From Methylocystis bryophila (GTDB taxonomy: Bacteria; Pseudomonadota; Alphaproteobacteria; Rhizobiales; Beijerinckiaceae), in NCBI RefSeq assembly GCF_027925445.1, contig NZ_AP027149.1, positions 1,116,001 to 1,180,000 of the forward strand: a stretch of 64,000 bases of DNA, read 5' to 3'. This document shows, piece by piece, positions 35,786 to 43,273 of this stretch (position 1 is its first letter; every line of letters begins with the position of its first letter). The notes under the pieces were generated by a model. That model worked only from the letters and a program-made list of their open reading frames with translations, ran no database searches and was not told the DNA's origin. The position numbers and the translations under genes were made by a program.

Positions 35786-36223
35786 TCAGATTCGGTCGCC
35801 CGAGTTCTCTTCCTTAAGAATACGCACCATGCGGCGAAAGAAGCGTTCGACGAAATTGAGCGTCCGCTCGAGCTCTTCTTCCCTTGGCAAGGGCGACGCG
35901 CCCGTTTGATTGTGCGCCCCACCGCGACTGGCCTGCAACTCGATGTTCTGACGCCGCAGCTCGGCGATCTCCTTCTCGAGCGCGGCGCGCTCGTCGGCGC
36001 CGGCCCGGCAGATGGATTGGCCGGCTTCGACAGTGCAGAAGGACACGGCGCCGGTCTGTTTGTCGAGCCGCAGGAAACCGCCCTGGGCGGGCGTCATCGA
36101 GAAACGATCCATAGGAGCCGGCGGCTCAGCGGTTTGCGGTGGCGGCGCCGTCGTTTGCGCCAGCGCCCCCGGCGCGGCGAGCGACGCTGCAGCGAGCGAA
36201 ATGGGGAAGGCTACGGCGCGCAC
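35786..36223 (-). CDS. Exported coiled-coil hypothetical protein
   Basis: The 145-residue protein starts with a signal peptide (MRAVAFPISLAAASLAAPGALA). A short conserved block follows, MDRFSMTPAQGGFLRLDKQTGAVSFCTVEAGQSICRAG, with two Cys residues that could form a disulfide. A Glu/Leu-rich helix (ERAALEKEIAELRRQNIEL) comes next, then a C-terminal helix (LERTLNFVERFFRRMVRILKE). The block is familiar from other Rhizobiales hypothetical proteins, but I cannot give a function. Confidence 0.7.
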   Translation of the reverse strand: MRAVAFPISLAAASLAAPGALAQTTAPPPQTAEPPAPMDRFSMTPAQGGFLRLDKQTGAVSFCTVEAGQSICRAGADERAALEKEIAELRRQNIELQASRGGAHNQTGASPLPREEELERTLNFVERFFRRMVRILKEENSGDRI

Positions 36224-36578
36224 GGCGGAGCCTCTCCAAGGGAGCGCCAGCGGCGCCGGCAGGCGGGGGGCATGGAGTCTCGCAAAAGTTGGTAGACTTT
36301 GGCGACCAAAACTCGCTCCAGCTTTTCGACCTGGCGCGAACTCGCAATCCTCGAACCCCTCCGTTCAAGGGGAAAGCGCGCTACGTAGCCGCCGAGGGCG
36401 CCGGCACAGCACATGGTGAGCCCCGGGGCGAGCGTCAATGGCCCAGCGGCCGAACAAGACGAGGTCCGCGTGATCATTGGCGGCAACAGCACAACTTTGG
36501 GATTAGCCTGAACAGCTGTCGCCTCGCCCGGGGATGGCCCGTGGTCTCCGAGGAAGTCGCGAAGGTACGAGCTCGAAG
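36224..36578. other. Intergenic stretch, nothing recognised
   Basis: This is the divergent spacer between the exported protein gene (minus) and the rhodanese gene (plus). No open frame with believable composition is seen. It has a short GC palindrome (ggcgccagcggcgcc, about 36241-36256) and no clear promoter boxes. Confidence 0.35.
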
Positions 36579-36977
36579 ATGAAAAAAGGCTATAAGGACT
36601 TGTTGGCTGAAGCCAACGCGTTGGTTGACGTAGTCAACCCCGCCGAAGCACGGCTTCTCCTCGATCGAGACGACGTCCTTTTCGTGGATCTTCGGGAGCT
36701 TCGAGAGCGGGAGCGCGAGGGAAGCATCCCCCGGGCGTTTTCCTGCCCGCGGGGAATGCTCGAGTTTTGGATCGACCCTGAAAGCCCCTATGCAAAACCC
36801 GTGTTCGCGCAGCCAAAGAAATTTGTGCTTTTCTGCGCCAGTGGTTGGCGCTCCGCGCTTGCGACAAAGACGGCGCTCGAGATGGGCTTAGAGAGTGTTT
36901 GCCATCTCGAAGGCGGGTTTTCAGCTTGGCGAAAAGCAGGAGGTCCGGTCGAGCCGATAAATCCCAAAAGCGAGTGA
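36579..36977 (+). CDS. Rhodanese-like sulfurtransferase domain protein
   Basis: I placed the start at ATG 36579 (MKKGYKDLLAEANALVDVVNPAEA). The 132-residue single-domain rhodanese has LFVDLRELREREREGSIPRAFSCPRGMLEFWID and the active-site loop FCASGWRSALATKTALEMG, where the Cys carries the persulfide. A conserved ending (HLEGGFSAWRKAGGPVEP) follows. It probably transfers sulfur from thiosulfate or a protein persulfide. It faces the FTR1 gene tail to tail. Confidence 0.93.
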   Translation: MKKGYKDLLAEANALVDVVNPAEARLLLDRDDVLFVDLRELREREREGSIPRAFSCPRGMLEFWIDPESPYAKPVFAQPKKFVLFCASGWRSALATKTALEMGLESVCHLEGGFSAWRKAGGPVEPINPKSE

Positions 36978-37010
36978 TAAAGCCTAGCGCCCTGAGGGGC
37001 GCGGAGGGAA

Positions 37011-37850
37011 TCACTCCGCCGGCGCTGCGCGGACAGGCTTAGGCGCTGTGGGCAGCGTCGCGGCGAGCCGCGTCGCAAGGACAATGACCGCGATCGTCGC
37101 CAGATAGACCACGCCTTGCAGCGCCGACGGCTGGTCCGCGTAGCCAATTAGCGTGCGCAATACGCGCCCCACGACGCCATTGTCGGGCAGGATCGCGGAG
37201 GTGTCCCAAAGCGTTTGCGTGAGCACAGGCGCCAATCCCGCCTGCTGCAGGAAGGCCGCGCATTGGGAGGCCAATCCCGCGGCGAGCAGCGTCACGAGCA
37301 CAGCGGTTGCGCCAAAGAGCTTGCCCGGCGGGATCTTCACGAGCCCGTAGAAGGTGAGGAAGCTCAATCCCGCGCCGAGCGCGAGGCCGATCACGCCGCC
37401 CGTGAGCAGATTGGCGGTCGATTCTCCCGAGACCAGAATGCCGTAAAGGAAGAGCGCGACCTCGGCGCCTTCGCGCAGCACGGCGACGCCGACGACCATC
37501 GCGAGCGCGACAAAGCCCTTCTCGCCCGTCTTGACCGAGTGGCCCACCGCCGACAATTCGCGCGCGAGCTCGCGCCCGTGCCGCGCCATCCAGATGTTAT
37601 GCCAGGCGAGCATGAGCACGGCGAAGCCGAGCACGCCCGCGTTGAAGAGCTCCTGCCCGCGCCCCGCGAGCGCGCCGGAGAGCTGTTCGGCGAAGGCGGC
37701 GACGATGAGCGCGCCGAGGAGGCCCGCGACGGCGCCGGCGACGATCACGCGGCGCGTGCCAGGGACGCCGCGCGTGACGGCGAGAGCGATCCCGATGATC
37801 AGGCCGGCTTCGATAACCTCGCGAAAGACGACGATGAGCGCGCCGAGCAT
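37011..37850 (-). CDS. FTR1-family iron permease
   Basis: The 279-residue membrane protein has seven predicted helices. The two iron-binding RExxE motifs of the FTR1/EfeU family are FREVIEAGLIIGIAL (residues about 9-14) and LREGAEVALFLYG (about 106-111). It moves ferrous or ferric iron across the inner membrane. The cupredoxin gene lies 10 bases upstream on the same strand and is the expected periplasmic partner. The C-terminus extends after the last helix with a short basic tail. Confidence 0.95.
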   Translation of the reverse strand: MLGALIVVFREVIEAGLIIGIALAVTRGVPGTRRVIVAGAVAGLLGALIVAAFAEQLSGALAGRGQELFNAGVLGFAVLMLAWHNIWMARHGRELARELSAVGHSVKTGEKGFVALAMVVGVAVLREGAEVALFLYGILVSGESTANLLTGGVIGLALGAGLSFLTFYGLVKIPPGKLFGATAVLVTLLAAGLASQCAAFLQQAGLAPVLTQTLWDTSAILPDNGVVGRVLRTLIGYADQPSALQGVVYLATIAVIVLATRLAATLPTAPKPVRAAPAE

Positions 37851-37860
37851 GAATGACCGC

Positions 37861-38202
37861 CTATTCTACGATCAGCACGCCTTGGGCGGTTTTCTCATGA
37901 TAGTCGCCGAAGAAGCTATATTTGCCCGGCGCGAGCGCGGGAATGCGCACGGTCGCCTGCGCCTTGCCGGCGACAACTTTCTCGATGCGCAACGGCTTGC
38001 TCTCGAATTCTTCCGCCGTCGCATCGAGATTCTTGACCGTCAACGTGATCGCCTTATTGGCCGGCGCATGAAGCTCGGCAGGCTCGAAGCGATGGTCCTT
38101 GATCTCGACGCCAAGGCTCGTTTCCTCGGCCGATCCCGCGCCCGCATAGCAGGTCGCGGCGAGCAGAATCCCGGCGGCGACGAATTTTCTGAGACGTGTC
38201 AC
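37861..38202 (-). CDS. Periplasmic cupredoxin-domain protein, partner of FTR1
   Basis: The 113-residue protein has a signal peptide (MTRLRKFVAAGILLAATCYAGAGSA) and an EfeO-like cupredoxin fold: VEIKDHRFEPAELHAPANKAITLTVKNLDATAEEFESKPLRIEKVVAGKAQATVRIPALAPGKYSFFGDYHEKTAQGVLIVE. Candidate metal ligands are Glu residues of the EEFES loop and His of DYHEKTAQG, as in related iron-uptake cupredoxins. The classical Cys copper ligand is absent. It probably binds iron and/or copper and hands iron to the permease. Confidence 0.9.
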   Translation of the reverse strand: MTRLRKFVAAGILLAATCYAGAGSAEETSLGVEIKDHRFEPAELHAPANKAITLTVKNLDATAEEFESKPLRIEKVVAGKAQATVRIPALAPGKYSFFGDYHEKTAQGVLIVE

Positions 38203-38337
38203 GAAGCAGTTTTCCTCTCGCTTGGCATGCGTGGAGCCAGCCTAGCAGGCCGCAGCAGACGGTCAATGTCGATGTTCTGGACGAGTTCCAAGCTCGACCT
38301 GCAGAAAATTTCAAGACTTGCGGGTCCGAGACGCCGC

Positions 38338-38673
38338 CTACTCCGGGTAGCCGTGCCGGGACTTGCTCGCTCGCAGCAGACTTAGCGCCTTCGCCTCGTC
38401 GCCATAGGCGCAGGCGCTCTGGGCCTCGGCGATCTCCTTTTGAATCCGCGAATGGACCTTTTTATCGACGTGGCCCATCGCGAGGTCGTTGTCTTGAATT
38501 GCGCGATAGCGAGCGACGGCCGAGGCGCAGCCGGGGCCTTCCGGAATCGTCGCGCTTGTCTGCGCCGCTGGCGCCGCGACCGGGGGCGGCGGAGGTGGCG
38601 CGGCGCTGTTGCAGCCGGCTGCGAGCGCCGCGAAAGAGAGAGCCGCCGTCAGGAAGGCTGCGTTACGTCGCAT
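38338..38673 (-). CDS. Small lipoprotein, unknown function
   Basis: I placed the start at ATG 38673 (MRRNAAFLTAALSFAALAAGCNSAAPPPPPP). Upstream codons do not look coding. LAAGC is a good lipobox, with the modified Cys at residue 21. A Pro-rich spacer precedes a folded region, GPGCASAVARYRAIQDNDLAMGHVDKKVHSRIQKEIAEAQSACAYGDEAKALSLLRASKSRHGYPE. Two Cys residues in it may pair. Similar proteins are common in Rhizobiales, but no role is known to me. Confidence 0.75.
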   Translation of the reverse strand: MRRNAAFLTAALSFAALAAGCNSAAPPPPPPVAAPAAQTSATIPEGPGCASAVARYRAIQDNDLAMGHVDKKVHSRIQKEIAEAQSACAYGDEAKALSLLRASKSRHGYPE

Positions 38674-38711
38674 ATCGATCCCTCGGTTGTTGGAGCCGTT
38701 CCGCAAAAGTT

Positions 38712-38757
38712 TTCTTATCGCTCGAATGATTCCGCTCAAGCGCGCAGCGCGCTAGAG
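38712..38757. repeat. Degenerate CGCTCGAACG-type element
   Basis: The segment cgctcgaatgattccgctcaagcg followed by cgcgcagcgcgcta is a worn copy of the palindrome at 2786-2829. It lies between two envelope protein genes. Confidence 0.5.
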
Positions 38758-39228
38758 CGAGCGCTGGAAATGCATCACGCCCGGGCCTTTGAAGGCCTTG
38801 ATGATGAGCTGGTCGCCTTTGAGGTCCCAAAAGGGGCCGCCGAGCAGAATTGCCCAGAACTGCTGCTCAAAGGCCTTTTGCGCCGGGTCGCAGGGCGATT
38901 CGGTGAAGGCCGGCATCGTGCGCGGCCCAAACCGATCTGGACCCACCGCGAAAATTCCCGACCAGTTCTTGCAGCCCGAAGAGCCGTTGGCGCGTCCGGT
39001 CGAATCGATTCGCAGCCACATTTCGGCGGGCGGCGCCTTTCCGTCGATGTCGACGAGGTTGAAAATCAAATTATGCGGAAAGGGCGTGTAGCGCGGCGGC
39101 GCCTCGCTTTTTGTCTCTTCTTGCTGTTGCCCTTCGTCTTTTTGTTGCTTCTTCTTGGCCTCCGCCGGCGCGACGGCCAGAGCGTAGGCGCACAACACGA
39201 GGGTGAGCGTGGTCGAAAGGCTTTTCAT
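38752..39228 (-). CDS. Exported META-domain (HslJ-like) protein
   Basis: I placed the start at ATG 39228 (MKSLSTTLTLVLCAYALAVAPAEA, signal peptide). A Lys/Gln/Glu-rich linker precedes a META-like domain. In it SSGCKNWSGIF and TMPAFTESPCDPAQKAFEQQFWAILLGG, with two Cys residues, match the family layout (SG.N.W.G and T.MACP..M..E..F). META/HslJ proteins are small beta proteins of the envelope, linked in some species with novobiocin or heat response. The function here is unknown. Confidence 0.8.
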   Translation of the reverse strand: MKSLSTTLTLVLCAYALAVAPAEAKKKQQKDEGQQQEETKSEAPPRYTPFPHNLIFNLVDIDGKAPPAEMWLRIDSTGRANGSSGCKNWSGIFAVGPDRFGPRTMPAFTESPCDPAQKAFEQQFWAILLGGPFWDLKGDQLIIKAFKGPGVMHFQRSL

Positions 39229-39255
39229 TCTCCCCATCCCTTTAATCGTCACAGC

Positions 39256-40251
39256 TCACAACATGCTGGGCAGGACTCGATCGGGCGGTCTGTGCCCGTC
39301 GATGAAGGTTTTGATGTTCACAATGACCTTCTCGCCCATGTCGATGCGGCCCTCGATGGTCGCCGACCCCATGTGCGGCAGCAGCGTCACTTTGCCCGCT
39401 TGGGCCAGCTTGAGGAGCTTGGGAGAAACTGCCGGCTCGTGCTCGAACACGTCAAGACCCGCCCCCGCGAGTTCGTCGGACTCGAGCATGCGCACGAGCT
39501 CATTCTCGTCGACGATCTCGCCGCGCGCGGTGTTCACCAATATCGCGTGCGGCCGCAACTGCTTCAGACGACGCGCCGAGAGCAAATGGTAGGTCGCCGG
39601 CGTGTGGGGACAGTGGATTGAGAGAATGTCCACGCGCGCCAGCATCTGGTCGAGGCTCTCCCAATAGGTCGCCTCGAGCTGTTCCTCGATCTCCGCCGGC
39701 AGCCTGCGGCGGTTGTGGTAATGAATGGAGAGGCCGAAGGCATTGGCGCGTCTCGCCAGCGCTTGGCCGATCCGGCCCATGCCGACGATGCCGAGGCGTT
39801 TGCCGGTGATGCGCCGACCGAGCATCCAGGTCGGCGACCATCCGCCCCAAGAGCCCGCGCCAATCACATTGGCGCCCTCAACAATGCGACGCGCGACCGC
39901 GAGAATCAGCGCCATCGTCATATCGGCCGTGTCCTCGGTCAGCACACCCGGCGTGTTGGTCACGGTGATCGACCGCCGGAGCGCCGAAGCCACGTCAATA
40001 TTGTCCACGCCATTGCCGAAGTTGGCGATCAGCTTCATTTGCTCGCCGGCTTGAGCGATGAGGCTGGCGTCGATCCGGTCGGTGATGGTCGGCACCAGCA
40101 CGTCGGCGGTGCGCATCGCCTCGGCGAGCTCCTCATGGGTTGGCGGCTTGTCGTTTTCGTTGAGGCGCGCGTCGAAGAGCTCGCGCATGCGCGTCTCGAT
40201 CACCTCGGGCAGGCGACGCGTCACGACGACGACGGGCTTCCTTTTCGGCAT
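39256..40251 (-). CDS. D-2-hydroxyacid dehydrogenase (glyoxylate/hydroxypyruvate reductase-like)
   Basis: ATG 40251 (MPKRKPVVVVTRRLPEVIETRM) is preferred over a GTG six codons upstream because GAAGG precedes it at a suitable distance. The 331-residue protein has the NAD(P) loop GIVGMGRIGQALARRANAFG, catalytic Arg in NTARGEIVDE, Glu in LDVFEHEP and His in LLPHMGSAT. Arg residues after the Rossmann strand (HYHNRRRLPAEIEE) suggest preference for NADP. In a methanotroph using the serine cycle, hydroxypyruvate reductase is a plausible role. The substrate is inferred, not proven. Confidence 0.9.
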   Translation of the reverse strand: MPKRKPVVVVTRRLPEVIETRMRELFDARLNENDKPPTHEELAEAMRTADVLVPTITDRIDASLIAQAGEQMKLIANFGNGVDNIDVASALRRSITVTNTPGVLTEDTADMTMALILAVARRIVEGANVIGAGSWGGWSPTWMLGRRITGKRLGIVGMGRIGQALARRANAFGLSIHYHNRRRLPAEIEEQLEATYWESLDQMLARVDILSIHCPHTPATYHLLSARRLKQLRPHAILVNTARGEIVDENELVRMLESDELAGAGLDVFEHEPAVSPKLLKLAQAGKVTLLPHMGSATIEGRIDMGEKVIVNIKTFIDGHRPPDRVLPSML

Positions 40252-40502
40252 TTTCGCCTTCGCTCCCACTCCCGATGCATTATTTTCCTAGCAGGAAAAC
40301 CGGCCATCGGATACGCCGATCTCGCGGACGCGCCAGGCCGAGCAGCGTTCGAGCGCGCGCTTCAACTCGCTGTTAACGCCGCTGCGCCGAAAAATCGGGC
40401 TGGCGCGGACTAAGCTCCGAGCCCGGCCTTCTAACAGATGCCGGGCCAAAGACAAGACGAGCGGCGGGCTGTGTCATCGCGTTGCATGAAGGGTCTCGAT
40501 CA

Positions 40503-41045
40503 ATGCTGTGGATTTCGCGCCTGATCAGAAGAGGGTCGTCGCCGTTGCTCGCCTTTCTCTTCGTCCTGGCCGCTTCGGTTAGCGGAACGCCGGGCGCTTC
40601 CGCGCAGCAGGCGCAGCTTGGACCTGTCTCGAAACTTCCGCTTCCACGATATGTGAGCCTCAAGTCGGATCGGGTCAATTTGCATGAGGGTCCGAGCAAG
40701 GAGCACCCGACACGTTGGATCTACGAGCGCGCGGGCCTGCCGGTGGAGGTGACCGCAGAATTCGAGATCTGGCGTAAGATTCGCGACTCGGAAGGCGGCG
40801 AGGGATGGGTGCTCCATTCGCTGCTGTCGGGACGCCGCACCGCGCTCGTCGCGCCCTGGAAGAAGGAGCCGCTCCTGCTCACCGCCGCCGACCACCAGCA
40901 GCCCGTAGCGAAGCTTTCGCCGGGCGTGATCGCGCTGCTCAAATCCTGCGACGGCGAATGGTGTCGGCTGCAAGGGCCGGGCTTCGACGGCTATATGAAG
41001 CAGGAAAATCTTTGGGGGGTCTATCCGGGCGAAAAGGTTCAGTGA
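40503..41045 (+). CDS. Exported bacterial SH3-domain protein
   Basis: The start is ATG 40503 (MLWISRLIRRGSSPLLAFLFVLAASVSGTPGASAQ, signal peptide), with GAAGGG about 10 bases upstream. A TTG at 40482 is less likely. The 180-residue protein has two SH3-type-3-like repeats. The first (about 50-100) is YVSLKSDRVNLHEGPSKEHPTRWIYERAGLPVEVTAEFEIWRKIRDSEGGEGWVLHSLLSG. The second (about 110-175) is weaker and ends EWCRLQGPGFDGYMKQENLWGVYPGE. Such domains often bind peptidoglycan stems. The exact role is unknown. Confidence 0.85.
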   Translation: MLWISRLIRRGSSPLLAFLFVLAASVSGTPGASAQQAQLGPVSKLPLPRYVSLKSDRVNLHEGPSKEHPTRWIYERAGLPVEVTAEFEIWRKIRDSEGGEGWVLHSLLSGRRTALVAPWKKEPLLLTAADHQQPVAKLSPGVIALLKSCDGEWCRLQGPGFDGYMKQENLWGVYPGEKVQ

Positions 41046-41117
41046 AGCCCCGCGGCCCGCATTTTTGAGTGCACTTAGACGTGAGGGCGATGCCGAAAGA
41101 GCTGCGCCCTCACGCGA

Positions 41118-41597
41118 TCAGTCGTCATCGCGGGTGAGCCGCACCACGACGTCGATGCGCGCGACTTTCATTCCCGGCGGGGGCGGGGGCACATTGGCCA
41201 CGGCCACAGCGCCCGAAATGTCGAACAGCTCCTCGCCGTCCTCCAGCAGAAAATGATGGTGCTCGGAGATGTTGGTGTCGAAATAGACGCGCGCGCCATC
41301 CACCGCGATCTCGCGCAGAAGGCCCGCGGCCGTGAACTGATGCAGCGTGTTGTAGACAGTGGCGAGCGAGACCGGCATCTGCGCGGTCGTCGCCTCGTCG
41401 AAGAGCTTCTCTGCCGTCACGTGGCGATCGCCCCTGCTGAAGAGCAATTCCGCCAGCGCCACGCGCCGACGCGTTGGCCGCAGCCCGGCCGCGACCAGTC
41501 GCTCCGCGAATGCGCCCGCGCTCGTCTCCACGACAGAGTCGTCACTTTGCCCGGCGGCCGATGGCGTCGTCGTATCCATGCTCATGATATTATGCAT
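41118..41597 (-). CDS. irr: Iron response regulator Irr (Fur family)
   Basis: The 159-residue protein has a Fur-like winged helix (RPTRRRVALAELLFSRGDRHVTAEKLFDEATTAQMPVSLATVYNTLHQFTAAGLLREI) and a dimerisation domain with the triple-His motif NISEHHHFLLEDGEELFD seen in Irr. Irr controls haem and iron genes and senses haem rather than free iron in Rhizobiales. It acts through ICE-type boxes. The histidines needed for metal or haem binding are present. Two ICE-like sites near 54350-54381 are possible targets. The gene stands alone, upstream of nothing on its strand. Confidence 0.92.
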   Translation of the reverse strand: MHNIMSMDTTTPSAAGQSDDSVVETSAGAFAERLVAAGLRPTRRRVALAELLFSRGDRHVTAEKLFDEATTAQMPVSLATVYNTLHQFTAAGLLREIAVDGARVYFDTNISEHHHFLLEDGEELFDISGAVAVANVPPPPPGMKVARIDVVVRLTRDDD

Positions 41598-41697
41598 TAG
41601 AGTCGGCCGACGACAAGGGCGGCGGAAGCCGAAGGCGCCGGAATTTCCGGCGTCCGGCCGTCGCCTTGCCCCAAGGGCGCGCAGCTGGGTCGGCGTT

Positions 41698-42829
41698 CTA
41701 CTCCACGTCCTCGACCTGAACCGGCCCGCCGCCCTCTACGCGCTGGGCGAGAGACGCCTGCATGAAATCGTCAAGCTCGCCGTCGAGCACTTCGTCGGGC
41801 GTGCCCGACGTGTGACCCGTGCGCAGATCTTTGACGAGTTGGTAGGGCTGCAGCACGTAGGAGCGGATCTGGTGTCCCCAGCCGATGTCGGTCTTGGCGG
41901 CGGCCACGGCGTTGGCTTCGGCTTCCCGGCGCTCGAGCTCCTTCTCGTAGAGCCTGGCGCGCAGCATGTTCCAGGCCGTGGCTCGATTCTTGTGCTGGGA
42001 GCGCTCGGCTTGGCACGCGACGACAATGCCGGACGGAATATGGGTGATTCGGATCGCCGAGTCGGTCGTGTTGACGTGCTGGCCGCCCGCGCCCGACGAC
42101 CGATAAGTGTCGATGCGGCAATCGCTCTCGTTGACCTCTATGTCTATCCTGTCGTCGACGACCGGATAGACCCAAACCGAGGCGAAGCTCGTGTGCCGGC
42201 GCGCGTTGGAGTCGAAAGGCGAGATGCGCACGAGCCGATGCACGCCCGATTCAGTCTTGGCCCAGCCATAGGCGTTGTGGCCTTTGATAAGGAGCGTTCC
42301 GGACTTCAATCCGGCTTCGTCTCCCGCCGTCTCCTCGATGATTTCGACCTTGAATTTCTTGCGTTCCGCCCAGCGCGCATACATTCGGAAAAGCATCCGC
42401 GCCCAGTCGCAGGATTCGGTGCCGCCCGCGCCCGAATGCACCTCGAGATAGGCGTCGTTGGCGTCGGCCTCGCCGGAGAGCAACGCCTCCAATTGCAGGC
42501 GCTTGGCCTCGGCGAGCAGTGCTTTGAGCGCGGCGACGCCTTCACTCTCGGTCGCCTCGTCGCCTTCCGCCTCGCCGAGCTCGACGAGCGTCAGGGCGTC
42601 GTCGAGCTCGCTCTCGAGCTTCTTTTGCGCGCCGAGCCGCTCCTCGAGCTCGCTGCGCTCGCGCATGATCTTCTGCGCGTCCTCGGCGTCGTTCCAGAGA
42701 TTGGGGTCTTCGATGCGCGCGTTCAGCTCGCCGAGACGACGTGTCGCCGTATCGACGTCAAAGATGCCTCCTCAGCAGTCCCATGGACTGCTCGATCTCT
42801 TCTTTCAACGCCAGCGGTTCAGCGCGCAT
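41698..42829 (-). CDS. prfB: Peptide chain release factor 2, read by +1 frameshift
   Basis: Translation starts at ATG 42829 (MRAEPLALKEEIEQSMGLLRRHL). After codon 23 an in-frame TGA (42760-42758) interrupts the frame. Skipping one base continues as DVDTATRRLGELNARIEDPNLWNDAEDAQ and runs to 41698, giving 376 residues in all. The catalytic GGQ (SGAGGQHVNTTDSA) and the stop-recognition SPF (RISPFDSNARR) are present. The protein frees the peptide at UGA and UAA. A slippery site is described separately. The 3' part alone (from M at 42666) would lack the N-terminal helix. It is not a pseudogene. Confidence 0.96.
42757..42772 (-). promoter_or_regulatory. prfB programmed +1 frameshift site
   Basis: On the minus strand the bases read AGGAGG CAT CTT TGA C. 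A Shine-Dalgarno-like AGGAGG is three bases before the slippery CTT, followed by the UGA stop and C. This is the layout known in E. coli prfB. When RF2 is scarce, the ribosome pauses at UGA and slips forward, so RF2 regulates its own synthesis. Confidence 0.95.
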
Positions 42830-43019
42830 CGATTCTTTCCGTTCGGATTGGAGGTTGTGAACCTAGGGACGCGCAGCGCGCTTGTAAAGAGACGGTTCGG
42901 TTGGAAAGCGTAAGCGCGCGCGAACGCCGCTTTCACTTTTGCGTCAGGCGCACTAGATTGACTCTCGCGGCGCTGCGGGGTGCGTGTAGGACAATTTCCC
43001 CGGGGCCTTATCGATCTCC

Positions 43020-43130
43020 TTGGGAGCTGTCCCTGGCCTCGCCCGTGGGCTTGGCCACATGGCGCCCACCTACGTTGTAGGTTCCCGGGATCGACGTCCC
43101 ACGGCTTTCGCGGCCCGCACCCTCTCCCAA
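43020..43130 (+). ncRNA. Structured RNA candidate, possibly 6S-like
   Basis: Nested complementary helices form a rod. TTGGGAG (43020-43026) pairs with CTCCCAA (43124-43130). GGCCtCG (43035-43041) pairs with CGcGGCC (43109-43115). CCGTGGG (43043-43049) pairs with CCCACGG (43098-43104). An inner hairpin ACCTAC/GTAGGT (43068-43073, 43077-43082) lies near the 3' side, followed by tcccgggatcga. Rod shape, internal bubbles and a small 3' hairpin fit 6S RNA, and the hairpin plus cccggga resembles alphaproteobacterial 6S as I remember it. The strand is uncertain because perfect helices fold on both. At about 110 bases the core is shorter than usual 6S (150-190), so the ends may lie further out. Confidence 0.5.
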
Positions 43131-43208
43131 TCCATGGTTCTCTTGGCGGCTCGGCGCGCGTGCTCGCGGCGCGGGCTTTCGTCTCTTCTTTTTTGAAATG
43201 TGGTCCAA

Positions 43209-43243
43209 GCAAAAAGAAACCGCCCGCGTCAGGGACGCGGGCG
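43209..43243 (-). terminator. Intrinsic terminator of pmoC
   Basis: The stem CGCCCGCGTC/GACGCGGGCG (43221-43230, 43234-43243) has a 3-base loop. On the minus strand it is followed by ggtttcttttt. It ends pmoC transcription about 30 bases after the stop, showing that pmoC is not followed by pmoA or pmoB. Confidence 0.9.
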
Positions 43244-43273
43244 GCGAGATAACCGGTTTCGTCTGATCGCCGA

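Noticed and set aside
42666..42829. prfB as a broken gene
   Set aside because: The internal TGA lies in a canonical +1 frameshift context and the continuation is a normal RF2 sequence.
41359..43080. Open frame of about 570 codons opposite irr and prfB
   Set aside because: It crosses two conserved minus-strand genes and has no recognisable domain.
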